Part shown: positions 11,000 through 24,200 of the stretch, one piece after another
Numbering within the stretch: position 1 is the first letter of the stretch
Layout of the letters: each line of letters opens with the position of its first letter
NCBI RefSeq assembly: GCF_030936135.1
Contig: NW_026777121.1
Coordinates: 1,488,001-1,552,000, forward strand
Source: Gavia stellata
Taxonomy: Eukaryota; Chordata; Aves; Gaviiformes; Gaviidae
Reading direction: 5' to 3'
DNA length: 64,000 bases
The notes under the pieces: generated by a model
Databases searched by the model: none
What the model saw: the letters and a program-made list of their open reading frames with translations, nothing else
Told to the model about the DNA's origin: nothing
Position numbers and translations under genes: made by a program

Positions 11000-13080
11000 T
11001 TTGTATACAGCTCTTTATTCTTACTCTTGGTGCCTATCATGCTGCTTCTTGGAACCCAGCTGGTACTATTTTCATTATCAGTGCTCACACTCCTTTGACA
11101 CCAGGTATGTTTCAATCCCTTTTTTTTATTATGCTAACAAGAAGTTCAGCATTTTTTTTAAGCCAGAGTGAAACAAGAATAAAAGACACGTGGAAAGAGA
11201 CATAGTAGGAGATCCAGAGGTTGGGATAACACAGGTTTATTTTTATTTATCCCCCCACATGAATTATGAACAGACTTCTTGCAAACTTCATAGAAATTGG
11301 GTTATTCTAGGATTAAATGACATGAAAGCGATCGTTGAGGAACTCTTTAACCTTCCTACTGATAATTCTCCAGAAGTCTCCTAATAGGAGCCTTGAAAAG
11401 AACGAGTTCTGGTTACCTGAGTCATCTCCAGCAGTCTCTTGCACCAGACATGCATTTACAAACTTGTACTCCCTTTCTGGTCTTGGTGCTGCCACCATTC
11501 TAGATGCATGGCCATCAACTAGTAAAAGAAAAAAAAAACTATCAGGATAATAAAATCACAGTAATATGGTTGTTTGCTTAAATGTTACGCTTCTGAGCAA
11601 GTTGTATCTGTCTTGCATCTTCTACGCACACAAGGAGAAGGCTACTATTTCAGCCCTTTATGCACTTGTCCCTACTCTGACTTCTGCACCCAGCAGTACC
11701 GAAAGGAAGGTTAGAGAAGATCCTCTGTTCTTCTACATTTCCAATAAAGAGTAACGGAGGGCTAGAGGACTGTGCTCTCCCTTTGAAGCAGAGACAGCAA
11801 TAAATGTCCTCTTTCTGTCCTGGCTGTCATAGCTCCCTGGCCTGTTTGCAGTTTCTCTGTTCCACAGCTGCCATAAGCACTTCTTTATTCGCCCTTAGAA
11901 TCTGCTACTGATTGCCACTTCTCCTGTCGTTTTCTCTCTGCTTTCTGTAGCTGCTTTGTAAACTTGGGATGTGCTGAGTTGCAGGAGGAAAAAACCAGCC
12001 CGTTCAACTACTTAGTTCTGCTCCCCTGAGCTAGCGCAGTGTACCTCAACATTATTCAGCGTACAAATATTACTTTCAGGGAGGCTTTATTGGGGCCCGT
12101 ATGCGCTGCATTCCTTGGCTGCCAGCAGATGGAAAGGAATTCTGAGAAATCGGGCAAAACTGGCCTGAATGATAGGCAGCTACATGCTCCTTTACACACA
12201 GGAGAGGAGTTTAAAAAAAAAAAAGGGGGGGGGGGGGGGGGCGGTGTTCCTGCCCTTGAACCTACAGTGAGAACTTGTCCACCTACAAATGACAGACACC
12301 ATCACTTTCTATTCTTTTTTGACTTATACCTGAAAGAGTCAGTTACACCACTGTCTTGATGCAGACATGGACATTTTTGTTGTAGAAAGAAAGTACGAAA
12401 GATATGTAGGGTACTTTTTCTGGCATGAGACATTGCTACATGTTTAGAAGCACCAAATTTAGCAGTATACGCTGATTTTTTCCTGTGTGTAACACAGCTA
12501 ATGCACCATGCCATTGGTGTTCCTGGAGCCAACAATTCTCAAGGTTAAGTGAACCAAGAGCAGCTATAGCAAAGTCATGGAGTGGTAGTAACTAAAGCAT
12601 AAACAAATAGAATTCATCTCCCCATTTTCCTTTCCTTGCTGAGGGAAAAGCTGCCTGGATATTACTCTACAGCTGAGCAAAGACCAACAGAATGCTTTGC
12701 CTTTGTTACGTTCAGGAGCTTCTTTACCCACTTTTTTCTTTCTAAAACTTGACAGGGAGAAAGTGGCACATCTAACAGAAAAAAATGGGTTGCTCTCAAT
12801 TCTGAAGGGCGCTGAATGGTGCTGACAAACGACCAGCCAAATTCTCCTAAATTGCAGGAATAGAAGAAGGAATCCAGTTTCTTCTATCTTGGAATCAGGA
12901 CTCTCCTAAGAGGAATCTTAGGATTCCCCATATTTTTCCTGCATGCCTTCCCACTTACTTTTCCACCCAGAACTGCATGTTAGTTATCTGAGAAGAAGGT
13001 TGTCATGGAAAAATTGGGCCCTCACTTCCCTGGCTGTTTCCCTTCCCTAAGGACAGTGGTTGAGATGCTCTAAAACAACT
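11000..13080. other. intergenic stretch without recognised genes
   Basis: Short open frames are present but none has splice context or a recognisable family. An A-run followed by a G-run (A12 then about G17) lies at 12212-12241. Nothing else can be called. Confidence 0.45.
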
Positions 13081-13140
13081 AAGGATGTTCTCTTCTACTA
13101 ACCATGAGCTAAAACTGAGGTTTGTATTTTATTTTCCTAG

Positions 13141-13375
13141 TAGTTTTTGTATTTTCCAACTCCTGCAAAAACCTGGAATGACTTCAAACGGTGTCTCCGA
13201 GCCTACCACCCCTCTTCAGCAGGAAGTACGGTATGCCGGCAACTTGGAAAGCATGTATTCTAAAGCTCTTCTTTGGACATTCAAGGAACTGGAGCATGTA
13301 TATTGCCCGTCTATAGAAGGCCAGTACTGGAACTGGTATTGCCAGCTGCTGTCTCTTCAAGAGCAGTTTTCCCAG
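13141..13375 (+). CDS. possible coding exon of unknown family
   Basis: An open frame runs through 13085-13564. Within it, 13141-13375 is bounded by a pyrimidine-rich acceptor (ATTTTCCTAG) and a good donor (CAG|GTGGGT at 13376). The encoded piece is aromatic-rich and protein-like, including LLWTFKELEHVYCPSIEG and YWNWYCQLLSLQEQF. I do not recognise the family. The frame stays open past the donor as far as 13564, so a longer single exon is also possible. It could be an exon of a separate gene, a retained fragment, or chance. Confidence 0.3.
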
Positions 13376-13564
13376 GTGGGTATAGAGAAGCTTTCTTCCT
13401 GCGGTCGAGAGATGGTAGGGAATCATCTGCTTCCCTTGCTACCTGCTGCACTACCAGCAGTCTGTGTGCAGCTTGATGTATTACGAATATGCTACAAAGC
13501 AATTCAGATTTGTGAGCTTCAAAAGCACTTAAAGGGTGTCTTCCATGTTGTGGCCACATCCTAG

Positions 13565-15067
13565 GACTGAACAGGACTGTGCTGGCACAAGGGCTGCTTG
13601 ATATTATGAATTCTTGGCAGCGGGACAAAGTAAGGACTCTGCCGGATCATGCTGAAACTGATCAGCACGGCCTGTTTATGTCACTAGGTATGGGACTCAC
13701 AGGTTATTCCTGCCTGGGAGCTGCTCTTGGAGCTCACTGCCTCCCCTTCACGAGTGGTGTTTTGTCAGTCTCGGCCATCGGGAGATTTTTGGATATGTCT
13801 AGCAGGCTATCTGTGCTTTGCTTTTTTCAGTCAACCATAAAACAGCACTGATGTCAGCCCAGTTTTGTTTAACCAGAGCGGTAACACTTGGCTAGTCGAG
13901 ATAACTGGGGGGTAGTGCAGTGCCGTGCTCCCAGAACAGAGAAGTTGAATTCAAGGACTGCATATGAAATACCTAGAAAACTGAAAAGGAGAAGGAAGGG
14001 ACTCGCTAACCTTATCAGGAAGCAGTTATAATACTGATTGTCGTTACTGACATACCAAGGACTACTTACCCCGTACTATGAAGGAGGCTGTCTAGAGCAG
14101 ATCAATGCAGCTACTGATGTTAAGATGTTTTCCTCCATTTTCTTCTGGGCTAAAAATGCTGCAAAAATAATGAATTACACATCACTCAGTCCCACTGAGA
14201 GTACCTCTGGAAAGTACTTGTGTGCTTAAACAAAGACCAATCACAAAGGCAAATGTATCTTAAGCTGTAAGGATGACTCTATCATGAGGCCAGGGTGATA
14301 TTAATAGTGCTCAGTCCTGCCTAGAATGATTTGTTCTTAAAGATTGATTTAAATTAAGTGCTTGTTACTTTCTGTCCCAGTTTTTCCTCTTCAAATCTCT
14401 GTTACTTTGTTCTGATTGTTATCCCTTTTTTGCCTGTGAACATTGTCAGGTCAGTGTGACATAAAGTGAGACCCAGTTTTTAAGAAAAAGGAGAGGGAGG
14501 GGAAGCGATATCACAGGTAGAAGTTGCCAAGTTTTACCTGCTGGCACACCGATAGGCCTAGCATGGAATACGCTCAGGGCGTTCATTCACTCTTCCTCCA
14601 GTTCGAGGGAGACCATCATCTGCTATCTGGAGAATAAAATCATGATTCCAAAGGCTCCTTCTAAAGAGAGAAACTTCATGTTTGAAACACAATTACAAGA
14701 AATGGTGATTTTTACACCCCAAAGCAGGCTACCCCAAAATAAAATAAATATGTTAAAGAGGCAGTATCAATAATCTTTTTAGGTTAACTGTGTATATAAA
14801 AAAAGCAATAGCATTATGCTTGCCCTCTAGAACACGCTGATCAAGAAGGAAGCAGTACCTTTAACAATCTGTCTGCTCAGAGCCCTGGCTTTACCCATCC
14901 ACAGCCAGACTCATGGCTTCCAAAACATTAATCAGAAAAGTTGCTACTAGCCCTATATTGGCGGGAAACAATGCCAGAAACTTTAGCCATCTAATATTAA
15001 ATACTTGGACCAACAACTTCCAAACTTGTTACAGAAAATCGTAACCAAGAAAACTCTCCAAACCAAA
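13565..15067. other. unassigned sequence
   Basis: A 90-codon frame at 13579-13851 and a 63-codon frame at 14038-14229 have no recognisable domain. No repeats are evident. Confidence 0.4.
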
Positions 15068-15511
15068 TGATAGTTTAGAAAGCCGACATTGGTTTATTGC
15101 AGCGCTGGGTGCATGGGGGATCCTTCCTCCTAGAATGCACACCCAGTTGAAATCATGACAGGTATTTAAACAGTTAACAAAGTTAGTTACGCCTCCTGGT
15201 CCCACCCTTTAGCTAACTAGTGGTTAGGATCTTTCTTACTGCATCTTAAGGATACAGTTCTCTTTGAATGCACTACCCATGCCCAGAGAGCAGGGGGCTT
15301 ATTTGGGTTGGGGGCTTTTCTAGCTCGGAGGGGTGGTTTTTAGCATTCTAATGAGGTAGGTCAGCCTTAGGGCGCCCATTTGGGGCATTTCACTGACTTT
15401 GCTGTTTGGCCAAGTCTCAAGTTTGTGTATCAGCCATTATCAGGAGACCCAGAGGCTGTATCAGGTGCTCGATCTCCGTATACTTTTGTCTCCAGGTAGA
15501 CACCGTTAACA
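15068..15511 (-). mobile_element. retroviral LTR (solo, degraded), related to the LTRs at 25.8, 46.4 and 57.9 kb
   Basis: Read on the minus strand, the sequence contains GCGCTGCAATAAACC, a polyadenylation signal in the same R-region context as the other LTRs. It is followed by a U5 ending CTTTCTAAACTATCA, which resembles the U5 of the 57.9-kb LTR. The proposed limits (TGATAG on the plus strand at 15068 and TTAACA ending at 15511) are tentative, because flanking 4-mers do not match as a target duplication. Confidence 0.5.
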
Positions 15512-15839
15512 TAACCCGATAGAGCTAATGGCCACAGCCAGCCTGTTTCCAGGAAAACGAATGCATATTTCAGTTTGTGTGAGGCAGCATCGTCTTAACT
15601 CATCTGTACAAAGTTTGCACAAAGGGGTCTGTTTTTGTATGCTCACTAATTTGTTTAAGCCTTTGGTATCAAACTGACTGAACAGAAAAGCTGCTACCAG
15701 CATTGTATTTTGAGGAAATGAGCGATTAAAAAGAAAAGGGCTGTGGGCATGGCAGGCATCAATAGCTCGTCATTACGCGGAAACTTCCGAATCCAAGTGC
15801 TTTAACTGGCTTTTACTGCCGGACCTAGTTTTCACTCAA

Positions 15840-16482
15840 AACGGAGGTGAGTCTCCAAGGATGCGGAGAAACGAAGCGCGGAGGACGCGTGGCCTTGGCG
15901 CTCGGCAGATGCCCCGGCGCCGGTGATCTGCGCTGCAAACCCAGCCACGGCGCAGCGCCGGAGGACACCCCATGGCAGCGCCGGAGGACACCCCCTCTCC
16001 AGCTCCACGACTTCCCCTTCCCCCTCGCCACAGCTGACGCTCCCAGCACGGCGGCCCGGCGCCGCGGCCACGGGAGCAGCCGTGAGGGCTCCTACGGCCC
16101 TAGCGCCCGCCGCGCCCTCCCCCGCCCCGCTCCGGCCAGGCCTCAGCTCTGCTCTTCCCCCACGTACGGCACTCCACCGGCGAAAGGAGCGGGAGCGCCG
16201 GCCCGGCGGACAAACCCCTCGGCGGTCGCGCAGCGGGACGGGCAGGCCCGCGCTGCCGCGCCGCTGCCGCTGCCCACCCCGCCGGGCGGCGCAGCCGCGC
16301 TCTCTCTCGCGAGGCTGCGTCCCAGAGCGCGTGCACCGGTTTGGCCGCTGCCGACCGCCGTCGCGGCGCTGCTGCGCGCGCGCGGGGGCTTGAGGCGGGG
16401 CGCGGCGGCCGCGATGGCGGAGCCCTGCTGAGGGCGTGCGGGGCCCGGCGGGGTGAGAGCCGGGGCTCCCCGTTGAGGCCCC
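15840..16482 (+). promoter_or_regulatory. CpG-island promoter and non-coding first exon of the unnamed gene
   Basis: The sequence is very rich in G+C and CpG, with GCGGCGCGG-type clusters and no TATA box, typical of a constitutive vertebrate promoter. ATGGCGGAGCCCTGCTGA at 16414-16431 is a six-codon upstream reading frame (MAEPC, stop). It is followed by a good donor, GGCGGG|GTGAGAG, at 16453. Long open frames on both strands here reflect GC richness and are not genes. The downstream gene at 18.1-37 kb is the natural target. Bidirectional use is possible. Confidence 0.6.
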
Positions 16483-16730
16483 CTCCCACCTTCTCCCCCC
16501 TTCTCCCCCCTTCTCCCTCCCCCTCCTCTCCCCCCTTCTCTCTCCCCCGTTCTCTCTCCCCCTTCTCCTCCCCCCTCTCCCTCCACCTTCCCCCTCTCCC
16601 TCCCCCCTCCCCCCTCTCGCTCCCCCTCCCCCCTCTCGCTCCCCCTCCCCCCTCTCGCTCCCCCTCCCCCCTCTCGCTCCCCCTCCCCCCTCTTCCTCCA
16701 CTTTCCCCTCCCCCCTCCACCTCGTGGTTC
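16483..16730 (+). repeat. polypyrimidine (C/T) tract with tandem CTCGCTCCCC-type units
   Basis: About 250 bases consist almost only of C and T, with tandem 18-21-base units such as CCCCCTCTCGCTCCCCCTCC repeated in the middle. On the minus strand this gives a spurious Gly/Glu/Arg-repeat frame. Long homopurine-homopyrimidine tracts next to promoters can form triplex DNA. The tract sits just after the first-exon donor. Confidence 0.85.
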
Positions 16731-17087
16731 TCTGTCCACCAGTTCTGCTCGTTCCTGCCATGTCTTTTTGTTCTTTTTTTTCCCCAGGATTATTCTCCAA
16801 GAGGATTTAGACCTTGCTTCAAAAGGTATGACTTTTCTTTTGGCTGTATTCGTTCTTTTGTGGGCCACGGAAATAAACTAAGCTTCTTTGTTTTGCAGCT
16901 GCTCCATTATAGCAGGTATTTTTCTGGAAGAGAGAAAAAACAACAAATCAAAACTTTTTCCTTCCCTGTATTGAGTTGATAACTTTACCTGTTTGTACAC
17001 ACTGTTAGTGGTATAAAGTATATAATCATATTTTGATGTAAAAAATCAGAATATTTACAACAGTATAAAGTAGTGTAAGAGATGTTG

Positions 17088-17106
17088 CCCCCCCCCCACC
17101 CCCCCC
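17088..17106 (+). repeat. poly-C run
   Basis: Nineteen bases of C interrupted by one A (C9 A C8-type), inside the first intron of the unnamed gene. Confidence 0.8.
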
Positions 17107-18163
17107 AATATTCTTTATTGCTAGACTTTCCACAGCTTTTTATTTTGGTTCATCCTTTGTGGCCTTTTTAGAGATCCTGGGATTTTTCATCTAGAAGAAT
17201 GCTAAACGCTTCTATGTCTTTGTCAGATGCATCCTCTTTGTGACATCATCATATTCCTTCTTAAGTTAAATGTTATAAAAGTTATATGAAGTTTTATTTT
17301 GAAGTGTACTTTGCAAGATTGACTGAAGGACTCCCACTGGGGAAAATGCACAGGTGTTTAACTTCTTATGTCCTTGAGTAATTCAGTTTGTACAAAATAC
17401 TTTGAGGTGTTGCCAGTAGCCTGAGCTTTCTGTTCCTGAAATCTGGTTTTAAAGAAATTAAAGCCTTGTTTCTTTTGTTCTTCACTGCCAGTTAGGAAAG
17501 TGTTGTGTTTTCCCTGTAAACTCTGTGAAATGCCCCTGTGTGATTTCCTTAGTAAACTGTTGAGACATGTACAAAACCAAGTTTGCAATGCTAAATCAGA
17601 CATTATTCTGATGAAGAATTACACACAGCCCAGTGTGAGGCGTGTAATTAATGCATAGCTTTTTTTTTTTACAGGCTCCTTTAGTAAATAACTTTTTTTT
17701 CCTTTCCTGAAAACTGATCTGGATCTTGAGATCTGCTGGGAGCTATAGATGCGTGTATATTTACTTTCTTGTGGAAAATATAAATAGATTTTAATGATTT
17801 TTCTCGTGTATTATATGAGCCAGAGGATAATTAGCTATTTGATGTTAGCTAGGTGTAGTTGTTTAACACCTTGTTCCTGAGGACAGGAATTTTTATTTTG
17901 CTGTCCTAATGAATGAAGTAATTCAGATGAAAGTCCTGTGGGATCAGGAATTCTAGGAATAGTTTGGTTTCTTTTCTTTTCTATGATTTCTCTGACTATG
18001 AAGACATTGAAATACTGTGCACCTGTTTTCAGCACACAAATAAAAGAGCCAGAACAACCTCTGAAGGAGGCGCTTGAATGCTGTGTCTTTCATTCTTCTG
18101 TGATGTGAGTGGAAGCGTATCTGTCGCATAACATGAACTCATTATTCCACTGTGCTGCCTGAC

Positions 18164-18238
18164 ATGGTTAAGAATACTTGTATCGTGGATATGTCACGTC
18201 AGAGGAGCTGCAGGGTTTTTGAGTTAGAAGATGGCAAG
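18164..18238 (+). CDS. unnamed gene, exon with start codon
   Basis: The exon encodes [16 protein letters not shown] and then RVFELEDGK, ending at AAG|GTACAG. The likely acceptor is TGTGATGTGAG, ending near 18110, so the exon also carries about 50 bases of 5'UTR. The start is assigned from the in-frame stop just upstream; Met at 18191 is an alternative start. Confidence 0.62.
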
Positions 18239-21200
18239 GTACAGATTATTAAAAAAAACCCAAACAACCCTCTCTATGGTTTGTGGCTTTCTCCCTGCCT
18301 GTGTTTGAGATCTCTGGGGAAGAGGGCCTCAGGAAATATCTCTGGATAGTTGATTGTTTTTATGTGCTCACCTTCCCTCATCTATATGATCTATCGCAGG
18401 TATATGTAGAAATACATCTGACTTTTCTTTATGAGAACATATGCAGTAGATACTAGGCCTTGGCTTTGTATTCAAATGCTTGCTAATATCAGTCTTCTCT
18501 AATGCTTCTTGAAGATGCCTGATGCCTGTGAACCAGTGCTTGAAGATATTGATGATACTGTGTCAGCAGAAGATTTGAAGCCACGTGATCGGCAGTTTGT
18601 AAGAAAGAACGTTTTTCCAAAAGTGCGACAACGCAATTCACAAAAAAATACTCGGGCAGACGATGATCCCCCAAGTGACAGGTAAATTCTTCCATCAACC
18701 CTATCTTGTTGCTTTGCTCATATCTTGTGTGCACTGTCAGCTTCTAAAAATAAGGTGGAAGTTCTCATTATCTCATAGTGTAAAATTTGAATACAAGATA
18801 AAAATGAGTAAAATAGTGTTTATAAAATGTAGTGATAATGAACAATAAATCCTGAGCAGATTTCTTGTCCTAGACAAACTTTCTCTAGAAATCAGTTATG
18901 ACGGAGATATTGATTAATGGAGTAATCAGACTGGAAAAATGGTTCCTGTTACTTCAGCTTGTATGTGTAAAACATTTCTGAAAAATTGTCTGCTTCACCT
19001 TAATTACCTAAATAGAAGCTGAGCTCTTCAAAATGCAGTCCTGGAGTAGCCTTGTGCCATCTGGAATGAGAAATAAGAATAAAATCCTGAGACTCACGAA
19101 AGGCTTGAGGCTGGAAGGGACCTCTGGAGGTCATCTTCTGCAAAGCCCCTGCTGAAGCAGGGCCACCTACAGCCAGGTGGCCAGGACCGTGCCTAGCTAG
19201 TTTTTGAATATCTCTAAAGAGGGAGATTCCACCACCTCCTTGGGCAACCTGTGCCAGCGCTCAGTCACCCTCACAGTCAAAAAGTGTTTCCTGATGTTCA
19301 GAGGGACCCCGTGTTTCAGTTTGTGCCCATTGCCTCCTGGCCTCTCACTGGGCACTGCTGAAAAGAGCCTGTGTCTGTCCTCTTTGGACCCTCCCTTCAG
19401 GTATTTAATATCCATTGATGAGCTTCCCCCGAGCCTTTCTCTTGCAGGCTGAACAGTGCCAGCTCTCTCAGCCTCTCCTCTTAGGGGAGAGATGCTCCAG
19501 TCCCTTAACCATCTTCATGGCCCTTTGTTGGACTGTCTTTCTTGTGGGTGCATCCCATCAGGGCCCAGGGACTTAGGTATGTCCAGTTTGCTGAAGTATT
19601 CCCTGACCTGACCCTCTTCCACCAAGGGTACATCTTCCTTGCTTCAGTCTTTCCACCTGGCTTCTGGAACCTGGGATTTCCAAAGGCTGTGCTTGTTGTT
19701 TGTACATCCTCCTGCAAGTGACATAGTGAGACTTCTTTTGAACTTACTGTTTTATTTCAGTGGAAATCGTATGCTGTAACTATGGAACGTATCTTTTGTG
19801 TTTTTCCTTCTTGTGATTCCCCTAAGAGCAGAATCAACTTTCTGCTGCAGTGGAATTGATGAAAGTATAAATGAACTCAGTTATCGATTCTAGTTTCTAC
19901 TGCATTTCCGAGATCTGGATTTTGGTTGGTGCCACCCCCTGCTCCCCCTCCCCCCCGCCCTTAATTTTGAGCTGGTGGATGAAATTTCCCTGCATTATAA
20001 AGGTGGAAATAAAGTATGTCTGGAATGTGCAGGAAATTTGATTTTGGTTTCTCATTAGTGTTCAAAAGAGATTTTTATAAGCATAACAGTCCACCTTTAT
20101 GTGAAGCCCCATTCTGCCAGGAGTGTGTGTACAGCCGAACCGGTGGCTTATAGATACTTGACACTAGCACTCCGTTCTCCGAAGTATTCAGGAGAATACT
20201 GTATGTTATTTAACAGGCTGTATTTTAGTGTTTTTGACCCAAGAATGCACATTGAATGTACGTTGTTTAGACAGTAGGAACGCTAAATACATTGTACATG
20301 TGCAACACGTGTTGCACATGTCTAATGATCATTAATGTGCCATCAACAATTTTTTGTTTCTAGCTAGGGGAAGTAGCTTTAAAAAAAGAAGCGTGGGGGA
20401 GGAGAAAAGAGAAAAGATGTGGGCAGGGCAAAGGATGGTGTTGCAGGATGTCTGTTGTTCTTGTACTGGCATCTTTAGCTCATTGGCACAGTTATCCCAG
20501 GAGTTTCAGTGAGAGCTTCTTGCAGAATTTTTTGTTGGTTCTTAAACCATTGTGTGTGCCAGCTCCATGGTGCACATCTGCCATGCTGCTTCTGTAGCCC
20601 AGAAAGGTTGGGGTATGAGCTTTCAGACGTTAGTGTGGCTGGTGGCAGGCTTAAGTTAAGAATTTATAAAGGTGCCTTGTATGGAGGGAACTCCGGTCAA
20701 TGAGTGCCATAATATCAAAAGGCTGCAGTTTAGCTCTAACTGTTTGCTGGTGGCCTCATTTCAGTGCAGTCACTTGAAGATCCCTTGTTAAATGATAATT
20801 TTCAGAAAGTGAGTTGTTTGGTTTGTTTTTTTTCAATACAACTGCAGCGTACTGAATCTCTTCTTATCCTACAGCTCTTGTACATTCTCCATTCTAAAAC
20901 TCTTTTCTTGCCACTTGTGGTGGCTTGACCCTGGCCAACAACTGAGCAGCCACCCAGCCACTTGCTCAGCCCTCCTCTCAGTAGGCTGAGGGAGCTAACT
21001 GGAAGAGCAAAAGCGAGAAAACTTGTGGGTTGGGGTAAAGACAGTTTAAGTGAAGGCAAGAGTAAGGATAAACTTCAAGGGATGCAAAAGCAATTGCTCA
21101 CCACCTCCCACAAGCAGACTGATGCCCAATCAGTCTCAGAACAATGGTTAGTTTGGGAGGACCAAACCGCCAGTTTTTATTGCTGAGCATGATGTCATCT

Positions 21201-24200
21201 GGTATGGATTATCCTTTTGGTCAGTTTGGGTCAGCTATTCTGTCCATGTTCCCTCCCAGCCTCTTGTCCATCTCCAGCCTGCTTGTGGCGGGGTGGAGCA
21301 CGGTGGGCAACAGCAGGTTTTGATGCTGTGCAAGCACTGTTCCACAATAGCTAAAACACGGGTGTGTTGTCAACACTGTTTTAGTCATAAATACAAAACA
21401 CAGCATCATACAGGTAGCTGTGGAGAAAGTTAACTCTATCCCAGCCAGATCTATTACCCGCTCCACTAAACTCACATAATTATAATGTTTTTCCCTGCCT
21501 GTTTTGGAGTCGTTATTGTTTGTGTTGCTTATTTTATAGTTGAAGAATTACAATTAATTGAGTCTGTTCAGTGGCCCTGACGGGGAAGCGTGTTCCTCTT
21601 TTAACTTCTTCGTTAATTTTTACTTATCAGCGTTATTCCTGGTGCTCAGAGAATCTGGATTCGTACATGGGGATGTTCTCACAGTCATTCAGATGGTGCA
21701 TATGTGGCTGGACAGCTGGCTGCATATGGATACGAAATGACAGGGAACAATATGGGACAAGTCGCATAATTCAGTTTTTTGGGGTGAATGTTCAGAGCTG
21801 TCAAGCTGTTGTTGAATGTTTTTAGTCTTAATTACACTTTTTTAAAATGCCCCTTTGATCTCTTTCTGATTTGAAGGTGAGGAGGTAAAGTGTTTTCCTG
21901 GCATTAAGGAGAATGATTACAAGATGAGTGCTTTCAGAATGGTTAGGTTTTCCTGACAGGGCAGCCATCTGATAGATGTCATGCAGTGCCTTTTGTGGGC
22001 ATTTTGCTTGCTAAACTGAATTGAAAAGTTTTCGTAGGAGTGGAAGGGAAAGATCTTACTTCTTGGGCAGAATCTAGCTGGTTGTCTGATTGTAGCTGGT
22101 GGAACCCAAGTGCGAGAGAGAGAGAGAGGAAGGAGAAGTGTTGTCACTTAGTGATGAGTGTGTTTGCTGCTGGAGCAGAGGTGAACTACTCCATGTGAAT
22201 GATCCTTTGTTTTGGGAGGGATGATCAGTATGATGGAGGCGGGATGATCTAGGATTGTATCTTGTACATTTGAAAGGGCTGAAGATGCTGTTTTTCCTTT
22301 CCTTCCAAATACTTTAAAACACTCCCTGTCATCTTGTTCCACCTCCCCAACCCTAAAAAAACCCCCAAACTTGTGGTTGTGCTGGCCACGTTTCATCTCC
22401 TTAATGAAAAATGTGTTGAAAGAAAAGCTTGTAGAAAGCTGAAAACACAGATTGATGTTGTGTTTCAGTGGAGGATTATTGACTGAATGCTTTTGTGTAA
22501 CTTAGGATTAGTCAAAATAAACATTTAAATTTTATTAATTAATTCAAGTTTTAGTGTGTCTCGCGTTTAAACTTGCATCCTGCTTGTACTGAAAGACTGC
22601 AAAGTTGTCTTTCCTGACACTTTACTAGAAGTATTTTCTTCCTGATTTCACAAAATGCTTGTTTCTCTTCTTGAATGTCTCATGATATCATGAAACAGTT
22701 ACATCTCATTTTCCTGTTTCGCAGTTGATCTTTCTATATTTGTCTAAGTAGAAACTAGATACTGAATTATTCAAGTGCTGAACTATTGGAGGGAACCCAG
22801 GTTATTCTTTAAGGAGTAGCGCAACTCTGGAGTGGGTATGCTCTTTTCACAGACAAGTGGAGTGCTGGTCCAAAAAGCCTTCTTTGTGGCAGCTGTTTTT
22901 GTAAGACTACAAATGAGTTCTCGGTTTTGCCTCGTTACGGCTTTCTTAAATTTAACTTCTTTTTATCTTAATCTCTCTAATGCATAGTGTTGCAGAAGCT
23001 ACTTTGGGCTTGTCAAGATTTGGACAGCTGTCGTGTGCTTTTGGAATTTTATTGGGAGACATGGAGGAAAGATGGAGTGCAGCGAAGGAAGGAACTACCT
23101 AAAATTTTTGATACTTCTCTTTTTAGAAAATTAAGTGTTCATAACTTGAGACTAGAAATCAGTCTACATCTAGAATCTGAAACTGAGAACTAAAAACTGA
23201 CTAAAAATTGCCATAGCTGGGACAGGAATTGCCTACAGAGGAATTTTGGGAACTGTATAGGAAATTGCCTGCTAGTTTCTGGTCATTATTAAATCGATGT
23301 CTTGATTTAGTTTGTGTGTGTGTATATGCCTATATTAAATCAAACAAACCAAAAAACCCCAATGCTGGGGTGGTAGGCAGAAATTATCCAGTGTGGTTTC
23401 TTTTTTGTGAAATTAGGTAACTTCTTTTTAAGCTGATACATTTAAGGACCTCTGGAAATGTCATTTTTGTTCAACAGAACAAAAATACTGGCTACAAATT
23501 CTGGCTCAAGTAACTTTTTACAAATCCATCTCTTGAATGTTCTCCTTTATAGGCTGATAATGAAGCTGGAGCTGAGTGCAAGTATTGCAAGTATGATAGC
23601 TGTATGTGAGACTAGGAGGTGGTGAAGAGGGCAACCGCCTTTCTGCTCAAGATAGTGATGCTTCTGGCCACAAGTGCGTATGAAAGTGCTCTATTCCTGC
23701 TTGGATTGCTGATAATGTCTCTCAGGGTTTCACACGGGGACTGATCCATGTAATGGACTTGGAAGACAGGATGTCTTCCAGCCTTCAGCAAGTTTGTGGA
23801 CTATGCCGACCTGGGGGAAGTGGTTGATAGTCTAGAAACCAGTGCTGTGGTTCAGAGGGACCTTAAAAGACTAGAAAAAGGGCTAGCGGAAACCATATGA
23901 TACTTAGCAAAGGCAAATGCAAAATCCTAGGGTTGGCATAACCCCAGCTAGTGGTAAAGGTGGGGGTGGGCAGCCTGACTAGAGAGCAGCTTTGCAGAAA
24001 AAGATTTTGGGATTCAGGTAGACAAGAATTGAACAGGAGTCAGCAATGTATTCTTGTAGCAAAAAAAGGCAAACTGCATCCTGGGCTGTGCTAGCAAGAG
24101 TGTAGCCAGCAGGTCTGGGAGAGTGATCCTTCAGGTCTAGTGGTACCTGTGAGACAGCATTTGGAGTGCTGTGTCCAGTGAGCCAGCTTGCGCCCGGTTT

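Noticed and set aside
15832-16868. Three long minus-strand frames (up to 322 codons) across the CpG island
   Set aside because: They are Gly/Arg/Glu repeats produced by the polypyrimidine tract and GC richness, with no domain; three frames are open at once.
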